Source: Pigmentiphaga sp. H8 (GTDB taxonomy: Bacteria; Pseudomonadota; Gammaproteobacteria; Burkholderiales; Burkholderiaceae_B). From it: a stretch of 64,000 nucleotides of DNA. Location of the stretch: positions 4,278,001 to 4,342,000 of the forward strand of contig NZ_CP033966.1 of NCBI RefSeq assembly GCF_003854895.1, in the 5' to 3' direction. A program made the position numbers and the translations under genes. Below, in pieces: positions 18,106 to 26,289 of the stretch (the stretch's first letter is position 1; each line of letters opens with the position of its first letter). The notes beneath the pieces were generated by a model. It searched no databases and had not been told where the DNA came from. It was given only the letters and a program-made list of their open reading frames with translations.

Positions 18106-19089
18106 TCAATCCAGGTGGATACCGGCGCCCTTGATGATGGGCCCCCATTTGGCGATTTCCTCGTCCACCAGCCGCGCCATGTCGCGCGGCGGCATGGCAT
18201 AGGCCTCGTAGGTGAAGGTGGCCAGTTTCTCCTGCACGTCGGGCGCCTTCAGCGCGGCGGCGATGCCTTCGTTCAGCCGCTGCACGATCCCGGCGGGCGT
18301 GCCCTTGGGCGCGAACAGGCCGTTCCAGCCGCCGACCTCGAAGTTGGCCGGACCGCCGGCCTGCGCCACGGTGGGCACCTCGGCGTAGCCCGGCAGGCGC
18401 TGGGGCGCCGCGACGGCCAGGAAGCGCACCTTGCCGGACTGGTACACGGGCCCGGCCGAAACGGGCGATCCCAGCGTCCAGTTCACGTCGCCCACGGCCA
18501 CCGACTGGAACAGCTGGGCCGACTCCTTGTAGGGCACGTGCATCATGCTCGTGCCGGTGGCCGCCTCCAGCAGCAGCCCGCCCAGGTGCGCCGGACTGGC
18601 CACACCCCAGGATCCATACGAAACGCCGCCGGGCCGGGCCTTGGCCGAGGCGATCAGGTCGCCCATCGTCCGCCATGGCGAAGCGGCGGGCACCACGACG
18701 AAGAAGTAGTTGCGGACCAGCGGCGTGACCGGATCGAAATCCTTGCGCACGTCGTACGGCAGCCTGGCGAACAGGTAAGGCTGGGTGCCCACGTGGTAGC
18801 TGTCCATGTGGACCAGCGTGTAGCCGTCGGGCGCGGCGCGCCGGCCGGCCTCGAAGGCGAGGAAGCCGCTGGCGCCGGGCCGGTTCTCGACGATCACCTG
18901 CTGCCCCAGCGTGGCGGTCAGCTTCTCGGCGACGATGCGCAGCAGCACGTCGGGGCCCTGGCCCACGGCGAACGGTGTCACGATCTTGAGCGGCCGGGCC
19001 GGATAGGCCGGCGCGGCGGCGACGGCGGCGCTGGACGCCGCGGCCAGGGCGGCAGCGGCCAGCATGCGCGCGATCGGCGGTTTGGACAT
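18106..19089 (-). CDS. Bug/TctC-family periplasmic solute receptor
   Basis: 327 aa from the ATG at 19089, which has GAGGAGA upstream; an in-frame upstream codon at 19137 would put basic residues before the signal peptide. MSKPPIARMLAAAALAAASS is the signal peptide, and YPARPLKIVTPFAVGQGPDVLLRI is the family ligand-clamp region. GSWGVASPAHLGGLLLEAA and VPYKESAQLFQSVAVG follow. First gene of the operon with the reductase and oxygenase, so it probably delivers the aromatic acid they attack. Divergent LysR gene adjacent. Confidence 0.92.
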   Translation of the reverse strand: MSKPPIARMLAAAALAAASSAAVAAAPAYPARPLKIVTPFAVGQGPDVLLRIVAEKLTATLGQQVIVENRPGASGFLAFEAGRRAAPDGYTLVHMDSYHVGTQPYLFARLPYDVRKDFDPVTPLVRNYFFVVVPAASPWRTMGDLIASAKARPGGVSYGSWGVASPAHLGGLLLEAATGTSMMHVPYKESAQLFQSVAVGDVNWTLGSPVSAGPVYQSGKVRFLAVAAPQRLPGYAEVPTVAQAGGPANFEVGGWNGLFAPKGTPAGIVQRLNEGIAAALKAPDVQEKLATFTYEAYAMPPRDMARLVDEEIAKWGPIIKGAGIHLD

Positions 19090-19217
19090 GTCTTGTCTCC
19101 TCTTCGTGGATACGGTGGGACGTCGCTTGCGGCCCATTGTGCGAAGGCATTTTATTAAGGAATAATGGCGAATATTTGTTCAAAAAATAGCTATCAGCAA
19201 GCTCGATCGGGAATAAA

Positions 19218-20114
19218 TTGGACGCCATCACGCAACTGCGCACCTTCACCACCGTCGTTGCCTGCGGCGGCTTCTCCGAGGCGGCCCGGCAGATGGACGT
19301 CGTGCCCTCGGTCGTGGCCAAGCGCATCCGCCAGCTGGAAGCCACCGTGGGCGCGCGGCTGTTCGACCGCACCACCCGCACGGTGCGCCTGACCGAAGCC
19401 GGCGAGAAACTGCACGCCCGCGCCGGCGTGCTGGTGGCCAGCTTCGAGGATCTGGTGCAGAGCGTGGAGCGGGATGCCTCCAAGCTGGTCGGTCACCTGC
19501 GGGTGGCAACGCCGACCACGCTGACCACGGTCCGGCTGGGGCCGCTCTTCAATGCATTCCTGCGACGGCACGATGGCATCACGATGGAGATCTCGCTGGT
19601 CGACCATTCCACCAACCCCGCCGAGCGGGACTACGACGTGGCCATCAGCGGCCGGCCGGCCAGCTACGAAGGCGTGGTCGAGATCCCGCTGTGTCCGGTG
19701 GACACCGTGCTGTGCGCCGCGCCCGGCTATCTCGCCCGCCACGGCCGGCCCCGCCACCCGCAGGCCCTGACCGAACACGCCTGCCTCGTCTTCAAGCCAT
19801 CCGGCCGCGCCTGGCAATTCCGCAGCGCCCGCGGCGGCATCAGCCTGGACATCGCGCCCCGGCTCGTGGCCGACGACAACCTCACGCTGCGGGACGCCGC
19901 TCTGTCGGAACTGGGTATCGCCGCCCTCCCCGCGTACGTCGCCCGCCCGGCACTGGAAGCCGGCACGCTGGAGACGGTGCTGGACGATTTCCCGCTGCAG
20001 GAAACCTGGTTCAAGGCCTATGTCCCGCGGCGCAGGCAGCACGTCGCCCGCGTCGCCGCCCTGGTCGACTGGCTGGTCGAGCACCTGCGGCCGGACACCC
20101 CGCCGGTCCGCTGA
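19218..20114 (+). CDS. LysR-family regulator of the adjacent oxygenase operon
   Basis: 298 aa starting at a TTG (MDAITQLRTFTTVV); no ATG or GTG in frame fits the conserved N terminus. The helix-turn-helix is GGFSEAARQMDVVPSVVAKRIRQLE, followed by a co-inducer domain. Divergent from the Bug-reductase-oxygenase operon, the usual arrangement for a LysR activator. The 128-base spacer is AT-rich on the LysR side. The start choice is the main uncertainty. Confidence 0.88.
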   Translation: MDAITQLRTFTTVVACGGFSEAARQMDVVPSVVAKRIRQLEATVGARLFDRTTRTVRLTEAGEKLHARAGVLVASFEDLVQSVERDASKLVGHLRVATPTTLTTVRLGPLFNAFLRRHDGITMEISLVDHSTNPAERDYDVAISGRPASYEGVVEIPLCPVDTVLCAAPGYLARHGRPRHPQALTEHACLVFKPSGRAWQFRSARGGISLDIAPRLVADDNLTLRDAALSELGIAALPAYVARPALEAGTLETVLDDFPLQETWFKAYVPRRRQHVARVAALVDWLVEHLRPDTPPVR

Positions 20115-20344
20115 TTCCCTCCAATGGCGTCTCGCCGCCGCCACGCTCGGGCGGCGCCGGCACGTCCGAAACCCGGCCATATCACCAGTTCGTGAAAATT
20201 CAGTTCCCCGTCAGCAATTTGTCAGCGCCGCGTCAGTAACTGTTTCTACTCTGGTTTCAAGCCCGAGGCTCCCGTGGCTAAGGGCCAGTCTGCCGTTCCA
20301 ACTATTACTCCTTTACAGCAGGCCCACCCAGGAGACATTCCTTC

Positions 20345-22021
20345 ATGAGCACCACCGTCAGCAGTTCAGGGGCGCCGACTCCGGCCGCGCGTCCCATGAC
20401 CAAGGAAGAGCGGCGCGTGATCTTCGCCTCGTCGCTAGGCACGGTATTCGAGTGGTACGACTTCTATCTTTACGGCTCGCTGGCCGCCATCATCGCCAAA
20501 CAGTTCTTCTCGGGGGTCAACGACACGGCGGCCTTCATCTTCGCGCTCCTGGCATTCGCGGCAGGCTTCGCGGTCCGGCCGTTCGGGGCCCTGGTGTTCG
20601 GCCGGCTGGGCGACCTGGTCGGGCGCAAGTACACCTTCCTGATCACCATCCTGATCATGGGCCTGTCGACCTTCATCGTCGGGATACTGCCCTCGTACGC
20701 GTCCATCGGCATCGCCGCGCCCGTCATCCTCATCCTCCTGCGGCTGGCGCAAGGCCTGGCGCTGGGCGGCGAGTACGGCGGCGCGGCCACCTACGTGGCC
20801 GAGCACGCCCCGCAGGGCAAGCGCGGCGCCTACACCGCCTGGATCCAGACCACCGCCACCCTGGGCCTGTTCCTGTCCCTGCTGGTGATCCTGGGCGTGC
20901 GCAACGCCACCGGCGAGGAAGCCTTCGCTTCCTGGGGATGGCGCATCCCGTTCCTGGTCTCCATCTTCCTGCTGGCGATTTCGGTCTGGATCCGGCTCAA
21001 GCTGAACGAGTCGCCCGCCTTCCAGCGCATGAAGGCCGAGGGCAAGGGATCGAAGGCGCCGCTGACCGAATCCTTCGGCCAGTGGGGCAATCTGAAGGTG
21101 GTCCTGCTGGCGCTGCTGGGCCTGACCGCCGGCCAGGCCGTGGTCTGGTACACGGGGCAGTTCTATTCGCTGTTCTTCCTGACCCAGACCCTGAAGGTGG
21201 ACGCCACCACCGCCAACATCCTGATCGCCCTCGCCCTGCTGATCGGCACGCCCTTCTTCCTGATCTTCGGCTCGCTGTCGGACAGGATAGGCCGCAAGCC
21301 CATCATCATGGCCGGCTGCCTGATCGCCGCCCTGGCCTACTTCCCGCTGTTCAAGGCCATCACGCACTACGCCAACCCCGCGCTGGAAGCGGCACAGGCC
21401 AAGGCGCCGGTGGTGGTCGTGGCCGATCCCAAAACCTGCTCGTTCCAGTTCAACCCCGTGGGCACCGCCAAGTTCGTCAGCTCCTGCGACCAGGTCAAGT
21501 CCTTCCTGGCCTCGAACTCGGTGAACTACAGCAACGAGGCGGCCCCGGCGGGATCCGTGGCCAAGGTCAAGGTGGGCGACACCACGATCGACTCCTTCGA
21601 AGGCGCGGGCCTGGCGGCGGCCGAGCTCAAGACCCGCGGCGACGAGCTCAAGGCCCGGCTGACCTCGGAAATCCGCAACCACGGCTACCCCGCCAAGGCC
21701 GATCCGGCCCAGGTCAACAAACCCATGCTGGTGCTGCTGCTGACGCTGCTGGTGATCCTGGTCACCATGGTCTACGGCCCGATCGCGGCCATGCTGGTGG
21801 AAATGTTCCCGACCCGCATCCGCTACACCTCCATGAGCCTGCCCTACCACATCGGCAACGGCTGGTTCGGGGGCTTCCTGCCCACCACCGCCTTCGCCAT
21901 CGTGGCGGCCACCGGTAACATTTATAACGGACTGTGGTACCCGATCATCGTCGCGGTGATGAGTTTGGTCATCGGTACCCTGTTCATCAAGGAAACCAAG
22001 GACAACCGCCTGGAGGACTGA
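20345..22021 (+). CDS. MHS-family (ProP-like) proton symporter with a large periplasmic insert
   Basis: 558 aa, longer than the 430-500 usual for the family. Signature blocks: FEWYDFYLYGSLAAIIAKQFF, GRLGDLVGRKYTFL, GLALGGEYGGAATYVAEHAP and GSLSDRIGRKPIIM. An insert of about 120 hydrophilic residues (about 337-457) with two Cys (KTCSF, SSCDQ) lies between late membrane helices. Likely carries a carboxylate or betaine with protons across the inner membrane. It stands alone, 231 bases after the LysR gene. The substrate cannot be told. Confidence 0.88.
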   Translation: MSTTVSSSGAPTPAARPMTKEERRVIFASSLGTVFEWYDFYLYGSLAAIIAKQFFSGVNDTAAFIFALLAFAAGFAVRPFGALVFGRLGDLVGRKYTFLITILIMGLSTFIVGILPSYASIGIAAPVILILLRLAQGLALGGEYGGAATYVAEHAPQGKRGAYTAWIQTTATLGLFLSLLVILGVRNATGEEAFASWGWRIPFLVSIFLLAISVWIRLKLNESPAFQRMKAEGKGSKAPLTESFGQWGNLKVVLLALLGLTAGQAVVWYTGQFYSLFFLTQTLKVDATTANILIALALLIGTPFFLIFGSLSDRIGRKPIIMAGCLIAALAYFPLFKAITHYANPALEAAQAKAPVVVVADPKTCSFQFNPVGTAKFVSSCDQVKSFLASNSVNYSNEAAPAGSVAKVKVGDTTIDSFEGAGLAAAELKTRGDELKARLTSEIRNHGYPAKADPAQVNKPMLVLLLTLLVILVTMVYGPIAAMLVEMFPTRIRYTSMSLPYHIGNGWFGGFLPTTAFAIVAATGNIYNGLWYPIIVAVMSLVIGTLFIKETKDNRLED

Positions 22022-22070
22022 TATCGGCGGGGAAGCGCGGCCCGCCGCGCCCTTCCCCGATGCGGCGTGT

Positions 22071-22104
22071 TTGCAACAATCCGCCCCAGGGCGGATTGTT
22101 GCAA
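22071..22104. repeat. perfect 16-bp inverted repeat with 2-base loop
   Basis: TTGCAACAATCCGCCC, then CA, then its exact reverse complement. It lies between the symporter gene and the ABC operon. A second imperfect GC-rich hairpin (22028-22062) is just upstream. No T-run follows, so it is either a factor-dependent 3' end structure or a protein-binding site about 60 bases before a candidate -10 element. Confidence 0.85.
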
Positions 22105-22146
22105 GGCTTCCCACGATCACAAGTCTTGGGTTATCGTACCAAGCGT

Positions 22147-22152
22147 TACAAT
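22147..22152 (+). promoter_or_regulatory. candidate -10 element of the ABC/ArnEF-like operon
   Basis: TACAAT at 22147-22152 would start transcription near 22159, inside the first arm or loop of the terminator at 22153-22178. Such a transcript would escape that terminator, while read-through from the symporter gene would be stopped by it. No good -35 is visible, so confidence is low. Confidence 0.35.
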
Positions 22153-22178
22153 CCCGGCCTTGCCGGGTTTTGTTTTTT
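22153..22178 (+). terminator. intrinsic terminator just before the ABC operon
   Basis: Stem CCCGGC / GCCGGG with loop CTT, followed by TTTTGTTTTTT. A standard Rho-independent terminator on the plus strand. It ends only 21 bases before the ATG of the ABC ATPase, so it either insulates the operon from the symporter gene or acts as an attenuator. Confidence 0.85.
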
Positions 22179-22199
22179 CAGCCAGTTGGAGACCTTGCC

Positions 22200-22973
22200 A
22201 TGCGGGCGACCCAGCCCCAGGCCACAGGCCGCACATCGGGGAGTACCCCAGGGGGCGCCCCCGGGAGCACACCGAGCCTCGTCGCCGAGTCTCTCAGCAA
22301 ATCCTTTCTATCCGGTAATGTTCGCGAGCGCATTTTGCGAGATTTGTCGGTTAGCATCATGCCCGGCGAACTGACATTGATTTCTGGGCCATCGGGCTGC
22401 GGCAAAAGCACCCTGCTGGCCATACTCAGCGGCATGCTCCGTCCGGATGCCGGCATGGTGCGCGCCCTGGGCCAGGACCTTGGCCTGTTGCAGCTTCAAG
22501 AGCTTGAACGTTTCCGGCTGATGCATACCGGCTTCGTCTTCCAAGGCTTCAACCTCTTTCCCGCCCTGACGGCTGTCGAACAGGTCGTCCTGCCCCTGCG
22601 CTACGTGGGCCTGTCCAAGCCGCAGGCCGAGGAACAGGCCTGGGCCGCCCTCGAGGAAGTGGGCATGAGCGGACGAGCCCGCCAGCGGCCCTCCGGCCTG
22701 TCGGGCGGCGAACAGCAGCGCGTGGCCATCGCCCGCGCGCTTGCCAAGGAACCCGAACTGCTCTTTGCGGACGAGCCGACCAGCGCGCTGGACGCCGGCA
22801 ACGGCATGAAAGTCATCGACATCCTGCACCGCATCGCCAAGCGCCACGGCGCCACGGTGTTGTGCGTCAGCCATGATCCGCGCCTGATCAGCCATGCCGA
22901 CCGCGTCCTGACCATGGAGGATGGACGCATCCTGGACGACAGGCGCACCGGTGCGCTGGTCGCCGAAACCTAG
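22200..22973 (+). CDS. ABC exporter ATPase, MacB/DevA/LolD type
   Basis: 257 aa from the ATG at 22200 (GGAG upstream); the longer frame begins in the palindrome and terminator. Walker A GPSGCGKST, Q-loop FVFQGFNLFPALTA, signature LSGGEQQRVAIARAL, Walker B LLFADEPTSALD and the H-loop SHDPRLISHADRV are all intact. This subfamily partners an FtsX/MacB-type permease. The adaptor is the next gene; the only such permease in the window is at 40603, about 17 kb away, so this ATPase probably drives that permease. Confidence 0.92.
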   Translation: MRATQPQATGRTSGSTPGGAPGSTPSLVAESLSKSFLSGNVRERILRDLSVSIMPGELTLISGPSGCGKSTLLAILSGMLRPDAGMVRALGQDLGLLQLQELERFRLMHTGFVFQGFNLFPALTAVEQVVLPLRYVGLSKPQAEEQAWAALEEVGMSGRARQRPSGLSGGEQQRVAIARALAKEPELLFADEPTSALDAGNGMKVIDILHRIAKRHGATVLCVSHDPRLISHADRVLTMEDGRILDDRRTGALVAET

Positions 22974-22987
22974 GAACTCTCGAGCTC

Positions 22988-23890
22988 GTGCCTAAGCTTT
23001 TCACTACTCTTCGCCTTGGAATCCTGGCCGCGCTGACGGGCGGCGTGCTGCTGGCGTCGTGTTCACGCCAGCAGCAGGCGCAGGCCCCGGCGGCCGACCA
23101 GCCGCCCTACGCCGCCGTCGCACGCGGGCGCGTGGATGTCGAAGGCGGCCTGGTGCGGGTGGGCGCGGCCGTGGACGGCACCGTTGTGCGGGTGGCGGTG
23201 CGCGACGGCGACCAGGTCAAGAAGGGCCAGGCGCTGATCGAATTCAATCCGGCGGCGGCCCAGCTGGCCGTCGATGCGGCCGACGCCGAATTGCGCCAGG
23301 CGCAAGCCCAGGAACGCGTGCTGCGCAGCCGCCTGCCCGGGCTGAAGCAACGCGCCCAGCGGATGGCCGAGGCGGCGGCCGGCGGCGCCATCGACGGCCA
23401 GGCCGCCGACGACGCGCGCCACGCCGTGGCCCAGGCCGAGGCCGAGGCCTTGGCTTCCCAGGCGGCGGTGGACGTCGCGCGCCAGAAACTGCGCGCCGCG
23501 CAATGGACGCTGGAACGCCAGCAGGTCCGTTCCCCCGTGGATGGCGAAGTCGTGGGCCTGGAAGTGCAGGTCGGCAACGCGGTCACCGCCCAGACGGAAA
23601 TGCTGCGCCTGCTGCCCAAGCGGCGCCTGATCGTCCGTGCCGAGGTGAACGAGGCCTACGTCGCGGCGTTGAAAACCGGCATGCAGGCCGAGATCGTGGA
23701 AGAGTCCGCCCCCGGCGGCACGCCCATCTCCGCGCGCCTGGAACGCATAGGCAGCGTGTTCCAGCTCATGTCGCCGGGCGACGACCCGCAGGAGCGGATC
23801 AGCCGCCGCGGCGTCGAAAGCCTGCTGTCGATCGAAAACCCCGAAAAGTTGCGTGTCGGCCAGCGCGTGCTGGTCCGTTTCCTTCCCTAA
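22988..23890 (+). CDS. HlyD-family periplasmic adaptor lipoprotein of an ABC exporter
   Basis: 300 aa from a GTG. The start MPKLFTTLRLGILAALTGGVLLASC ends in a lipobox, so it is probably membrane-anchored by lipid. Residues 60-90 form the first half of the biotinyl-lipoyl-like domain (VDGTVVRVAVRDGDQVKKGQ), about 90-170 an Ala/Gln/Arg-rich coiled-coil hairpin, then VRSPVDGEVVGLEVQVGNAV completes the lipoyl domain. It would link the ATPase/permease to the outer-membrane channel encoded at 39152. Gap to the ATPase gene is 14 bases; to the next gene nine. Confidence 0.9.
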   Translation: MPKLFTTLRLGILAALTGGVLLASCSRQQQAQAPAADQPPYAAVARGRVDVEGGLVRVGAAVDGTVVRVAVRDGDQVKKGQALIEFNPAAAQLAVDAADAELRQAQAQERVLRSRLPGLKQRAQRMAEAAAGGAIDGQAADDARHAVAQAEAEALASQAAVDVARQKLRAAQWTLERQQVRSPVDGEVVGLEVQVGNAVTAQTEMLRLLPKRRLIVRAEVNEAYVAALKTGMQAEIVEESAPGGTPISARLERIGSVFQLMSPGDDPQERISRRGVESLLSIENPEKLRVGQRVLVRFLP

Positions 23891-23899
23891 AGGCTTGCC

Positions 23900-24655
23900 A
23901 TGTTGCTCAGTCAGTACGCCGCCGATGAACAGCCCGGATCCGAATGGATCGTGTTGTGCGACTTCGACGGCACCATTTCCAAGCAGGATGTCACCGATAC
24001 GCTGCTTGAACATTTCGGCCGGCCGGGATGGCAGGAGCTGGAAGGCGCCTGGGAACGGGGGGAAATCGGCTCGCGCGAGTGCATGGCCAAGCAGGTCGCG
24101 CTGCTGGACGCCAGCAAGGAAGAACTGGACGCCCTGGTGGCGAACATCGAGATCGACCCGGCCTTCCCTGAATTCGTGGCCCAGGCGCGCCGCCTCGGCA
24201 CGCCGGTGCACATCGTCAGCGACGGTCTGGCTGGCGTGATCACGGCCATCATGGAACGCCACGGGCTGGCCGACCTGCCCGTGGTGGCCAACCGCTTCGA
24301 ACAGGCCGGCCCCCGCAACTGGCGGCTGACCTTCCCCTACGCCGACGCCGCCTGCCGCAAGGCCAGCGGCACCTGCAAGTGCTCCTACGGCTCGGGCGTA
24401 CGCGGCCTCCACGAAAAAATCCTGTACGTGGGCGACGGCGCCTCGGATTTCTGCGTGTCGGGCACGGTCGATTTCGTGCTGGCCAAGCACCGCCTGATCG
24501 ACTACTGCCGCGAACACGGCCTGGTGCACATTCCCATTGCCGGCTTCGACGAGGCCCGCAATGCGCTCGACTTCATCCTGAAAGGCCAGTTGCACGCCAT
24601 CGCGCAACCTCCGCGCGGCTTCACGATCGCGCCGGCAGCAGCCAGCACCGCCTGA
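23900..24655 (+). CDS. HAD-superfamily (MtnX-like) phosphatase
   Basis: 251 aa. Motif I is VLCDFDGTISKQDV, motif II VHIVSDGLAG, and motif III/IV ILYVGDGASDFCVS, the order found in MtnX and phosphoserine-phosphatase-type HAD-IB enzymes. Two Cys (ACRKASGTCKCSYG) in the cap region recall MtnX relatives. No other methionine-salvage gene is nearby, so a role in that pathway is doubtful; the operon suggests removal of a phosphate from an intermediate of the DegT/ArnEF-like pathway. Third gene of a seven-gene operon. Confidence 0.82.
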   Translation: MLLSQYAADEQPGSEWIVLCDFDGTISKQDVTDTLLEHFGRPGWQELEGAWERGEIGSRECMAKQVALLDASKEELDALVANIEIDPAFPEFVAQARRLGTPVHIVSDGLAGVITAIMERHGLADLPVVANRFEQAGPRNWRLTFPYADAACRKASGTCKCSYGSGVRGLHEKILYVGDGASDFCVSGTVDFVLAKHRLIDYCREHGLVHIPIAGFDEARNALDFILKGQLHAIAQPPRGFTIAPAAASTA

Positions 24656-24680
24656 ACCCGGGCGGTCCATTCTTCACCTC

Positions 24681-25526
24681 ATGATCAAATCCGCGGATTT
24701 CTATTTCGAAGGCGGCCGCGCGGGCGTGCTGCTCATCCATGGCCTGACCGGCACCCCCAATGAAATGCGTACCGTGGGCAAGGGCCTGCACCGGGCCGGC
24801 TTCACGGTCTACGGCATGCAACTGGCGGGACACTGCGGCGACGTCGACGACCTCGTCCGCACCGGCTGGAAGGATTGGTACGCCAGCGTGCTGGAGGGCG
24901 TCGACCGCCTGCGCCGCGACGTCGACCATTGCTTCGTCGCCGGCTTGTCGATGGGCGCGGTACTGGCCCTGAAGGCCGCGGCCGACCGGCCCGACGACAT
25001 CGCCGGCGTCGGCGTATACGGCGCCACCTTCCGCTACGACGGCTGGAACATTCCCTGGTACTCGCGCCTGTCGTTCCTGCTGCCCTGGTTCAAGCGCTTC
25101 AACCTGTTCCAGGACAAGTCCTTCGACGAAGAACCGCCCTACGGCCTGAAGGACGAGCGGCTACGGGCGGCGGTGTCCTCCAGCATGCTGGGCGGCGACA
25201 GCGCCGACGCCGGCCTGCCCGGCAACCCCTGGTCCTCCCTGACCGAGCTCATCGACCTGTCGGCCACGGTGCGCCGCCAGTTGCCCCAGGTGCGCGCGCC
25301 CTGCCTGGTCATGCACGCCGCCGAGGACGACATGGCCAGCGTCGGCAACGCCCATCTGGTCATGGAGCGCGTCAGCGGCCCCGCCAAGCTGGTGCTGCTG
25401 CACGACAGCTATCACATGATCACGGTGGACCGCGAGCGCCGCGAGGTCATACGCGAGTCAGCCGAATTCTTCTCCGAGATCGCCGCGCAGCGCGAAGGCG
25501 CCATGCCGCAGGCGGCGGCGCGATGA
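24681..25526 (+). CDS. alpha/beta hydrolase, carboxylesterase (Est30-like)
   Basis: 281 aa, cytoplasmic (no signal peptide). Oxyanion region LLIHGLTGTPNEMR, nucleophile elbow GLSMGAVLAL with the Ser near residue 93, acid in HAAEDDMAS and the catalytic His in HDSYHMITVDRERREV. Matches bacterial monoacyl esterases of the Est30 family. In this operon it could de-acylate an intermediate or act as an acyl-transferase. The stop overlaps the next ATG (ATGA), so translation is coupled. Confidence 0.88.
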   Translation: MIKSADFYFEGGRAGVLLIHGLTGTPNEMRTVGKGLHRAGFTVYGMQLAGHCGDVDDLVRTGWKDWYASVLEGVDRLRRDVDHCFVAGLSMGAVLALKAAADRPDDIAGVGVYGATFRYDGWNIPWYSRLSFLLPWFKRFNLFQDKSFDEEPPYGLKDERLRAAVSSSMLGGDSADAGLPGNPWSSLTELIDLSATVRRQLPQVRAPCLVMHAAEDDMASVGNAHLVMERVSGPAKLVLLHDSYHMITVDRERREVIRESAEFFSEIAAQREGAMPQAAAR

Positions 25527-25879
25527 CGCCGCTGGTCGCCCTGCTCTGGACGCTGAACGTGCTGGTCGACACCGGTGGCCAGCTGGCCTTCAAGGCGGCC
25601 GCCACCGCGCCGGCCGAAGGCAGCGGCCTGCGCTACTGGCGCGAGCTGGCGCGGCGCCCCTGGATATGGATAGGAATCGCCTGCTATATCCTGGAGTTCG
25701 TCGTCTGGCTGGCCTTCCTGTCGCTGGTGCCGTTGTCCGAGGGCGTGCTGCTGGGTTCGATCAACATCGTCGCCATCATGATCGCCGGCCGCTTCCTGTT
25801 CAACGAACACCTGACGCCGCTGCGGGTGGCCGGCATCGCGCTGATCGCCGCCGGTGTGGCGATCGTGGGAATACCGTGA
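25523..25879 (+). CDS. four-helix SMR/EamA-type transporter subunit, ArnE-like (1)
   Basis: 118 aa with four predicted helices. It starts MTPLVALLWTLNVLVDTGGQLAFKAA and has GIACYILEFVVWLAFLSLVPLS and RVAGIALIAAGVAIVG, the layout of ArnE/ArnF, the small paired proteins that flip aminoarabinosyl-undecaprenyl phosphate. Overlaps both neighbours (ATGA upstream, TGATG downstream), so it is made with the second subunit, probably as a heterodimer. Cargo unknown; a lipid-linked amino compound is the natural guess. Confidence 0.8.
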   Translation: MTPLVALLWTLNVLVDTGGQLAFKAAATAPAEGSGLRYWRELARRPWIWIGIACYILEFVVWLAFLSLVPLSEGVLLGSINIVAIMIAGRFLFNEHLTPLRVAGIALIAAGVAIVGIP

Positions 25880-26289
25880 TGCGCCGCTTCTACCTGATCG
25901 GTTTCGGCCTGCTGATGGCCTTCGACACGCTGGCGCAGATCAGCTTCAAATACGCCGCCAACCATGCGATGCCGCTGGCGGCCGACCTGGACTGGCTGAT
26001 GCGGGTGTTCGGCCAGCCATGGATCTACGGCGCCTTCGTCGGCTACATCGGCGCCTTCTTCACCTGGATGTCGCTGCTCAAGCGCGCGCCCATCGGCCCG
26101 GCCTTCGCCGCCTCCCACCTCGAAGTCGTGACCGTGATGCTGGTGTCGGTCTGGCTGTTCGACGAACACATCGCCGTCAACCAGATGCTGGGCGCGCTGC
26201 TGATCATCGGCGGCATCGTCTGCCTGGCCTTCGGCGAGGCCAGCGAATCGCGGCGCCTCCAGCCGGAGTCCGGCCGTGCCGACGCCTAG
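25879..26289 (+). CDS. four-helix SMR/EamA-type transporter subunit, ArnF-like (2)
   Basis: 136 aa, four helices: RRFYLIGFGLLMAFDTLAQISF, IYGAFVGYIGAFFTWMSLL, FAASHLEVVTVMLVSVWLF and NQMLGALLIIGGIVCLAF. Second half of a small paired transporter. It starts within the stop of the first subunit and its end overlaps the DegT gene by 14 bases. The C-terminal tail (ESRRLQPESGRADA) is hydrophilic and cytoplasmic by charge. As in ArnE/ArnF, neither half is likely to work alone. Confidence 0.8.
   Translation: MRRFYLIGFGLLMAFDTLAQISFKYAANHAMPLAADLDWLMRVFGQPWIYGAFVGYIGAFFTWMSLLKRAPIGPAFAASHLEVVTVMLVSVWLFDEHIAVNQMLGALLIIGGIVCLAFGEASESRRLQPESGRADA

Noticed and set aside
19165..19392. ATG-started open frame before the LysR gene
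   Set aside because: Different frame from the LysR protein; the translation after about 20 residues is a shadow of the helix-turn-helix region. The TTG at 19218 fits the family.
23900..24655. Methionine-salvage phosphatase role for the MtnX-like gene, given metE in the window
   Set aside because: metE is 20 kb away and no other salvage gene (mtnA, mtnB, mtnC, mtnD) is present; operon context points elsewhere.
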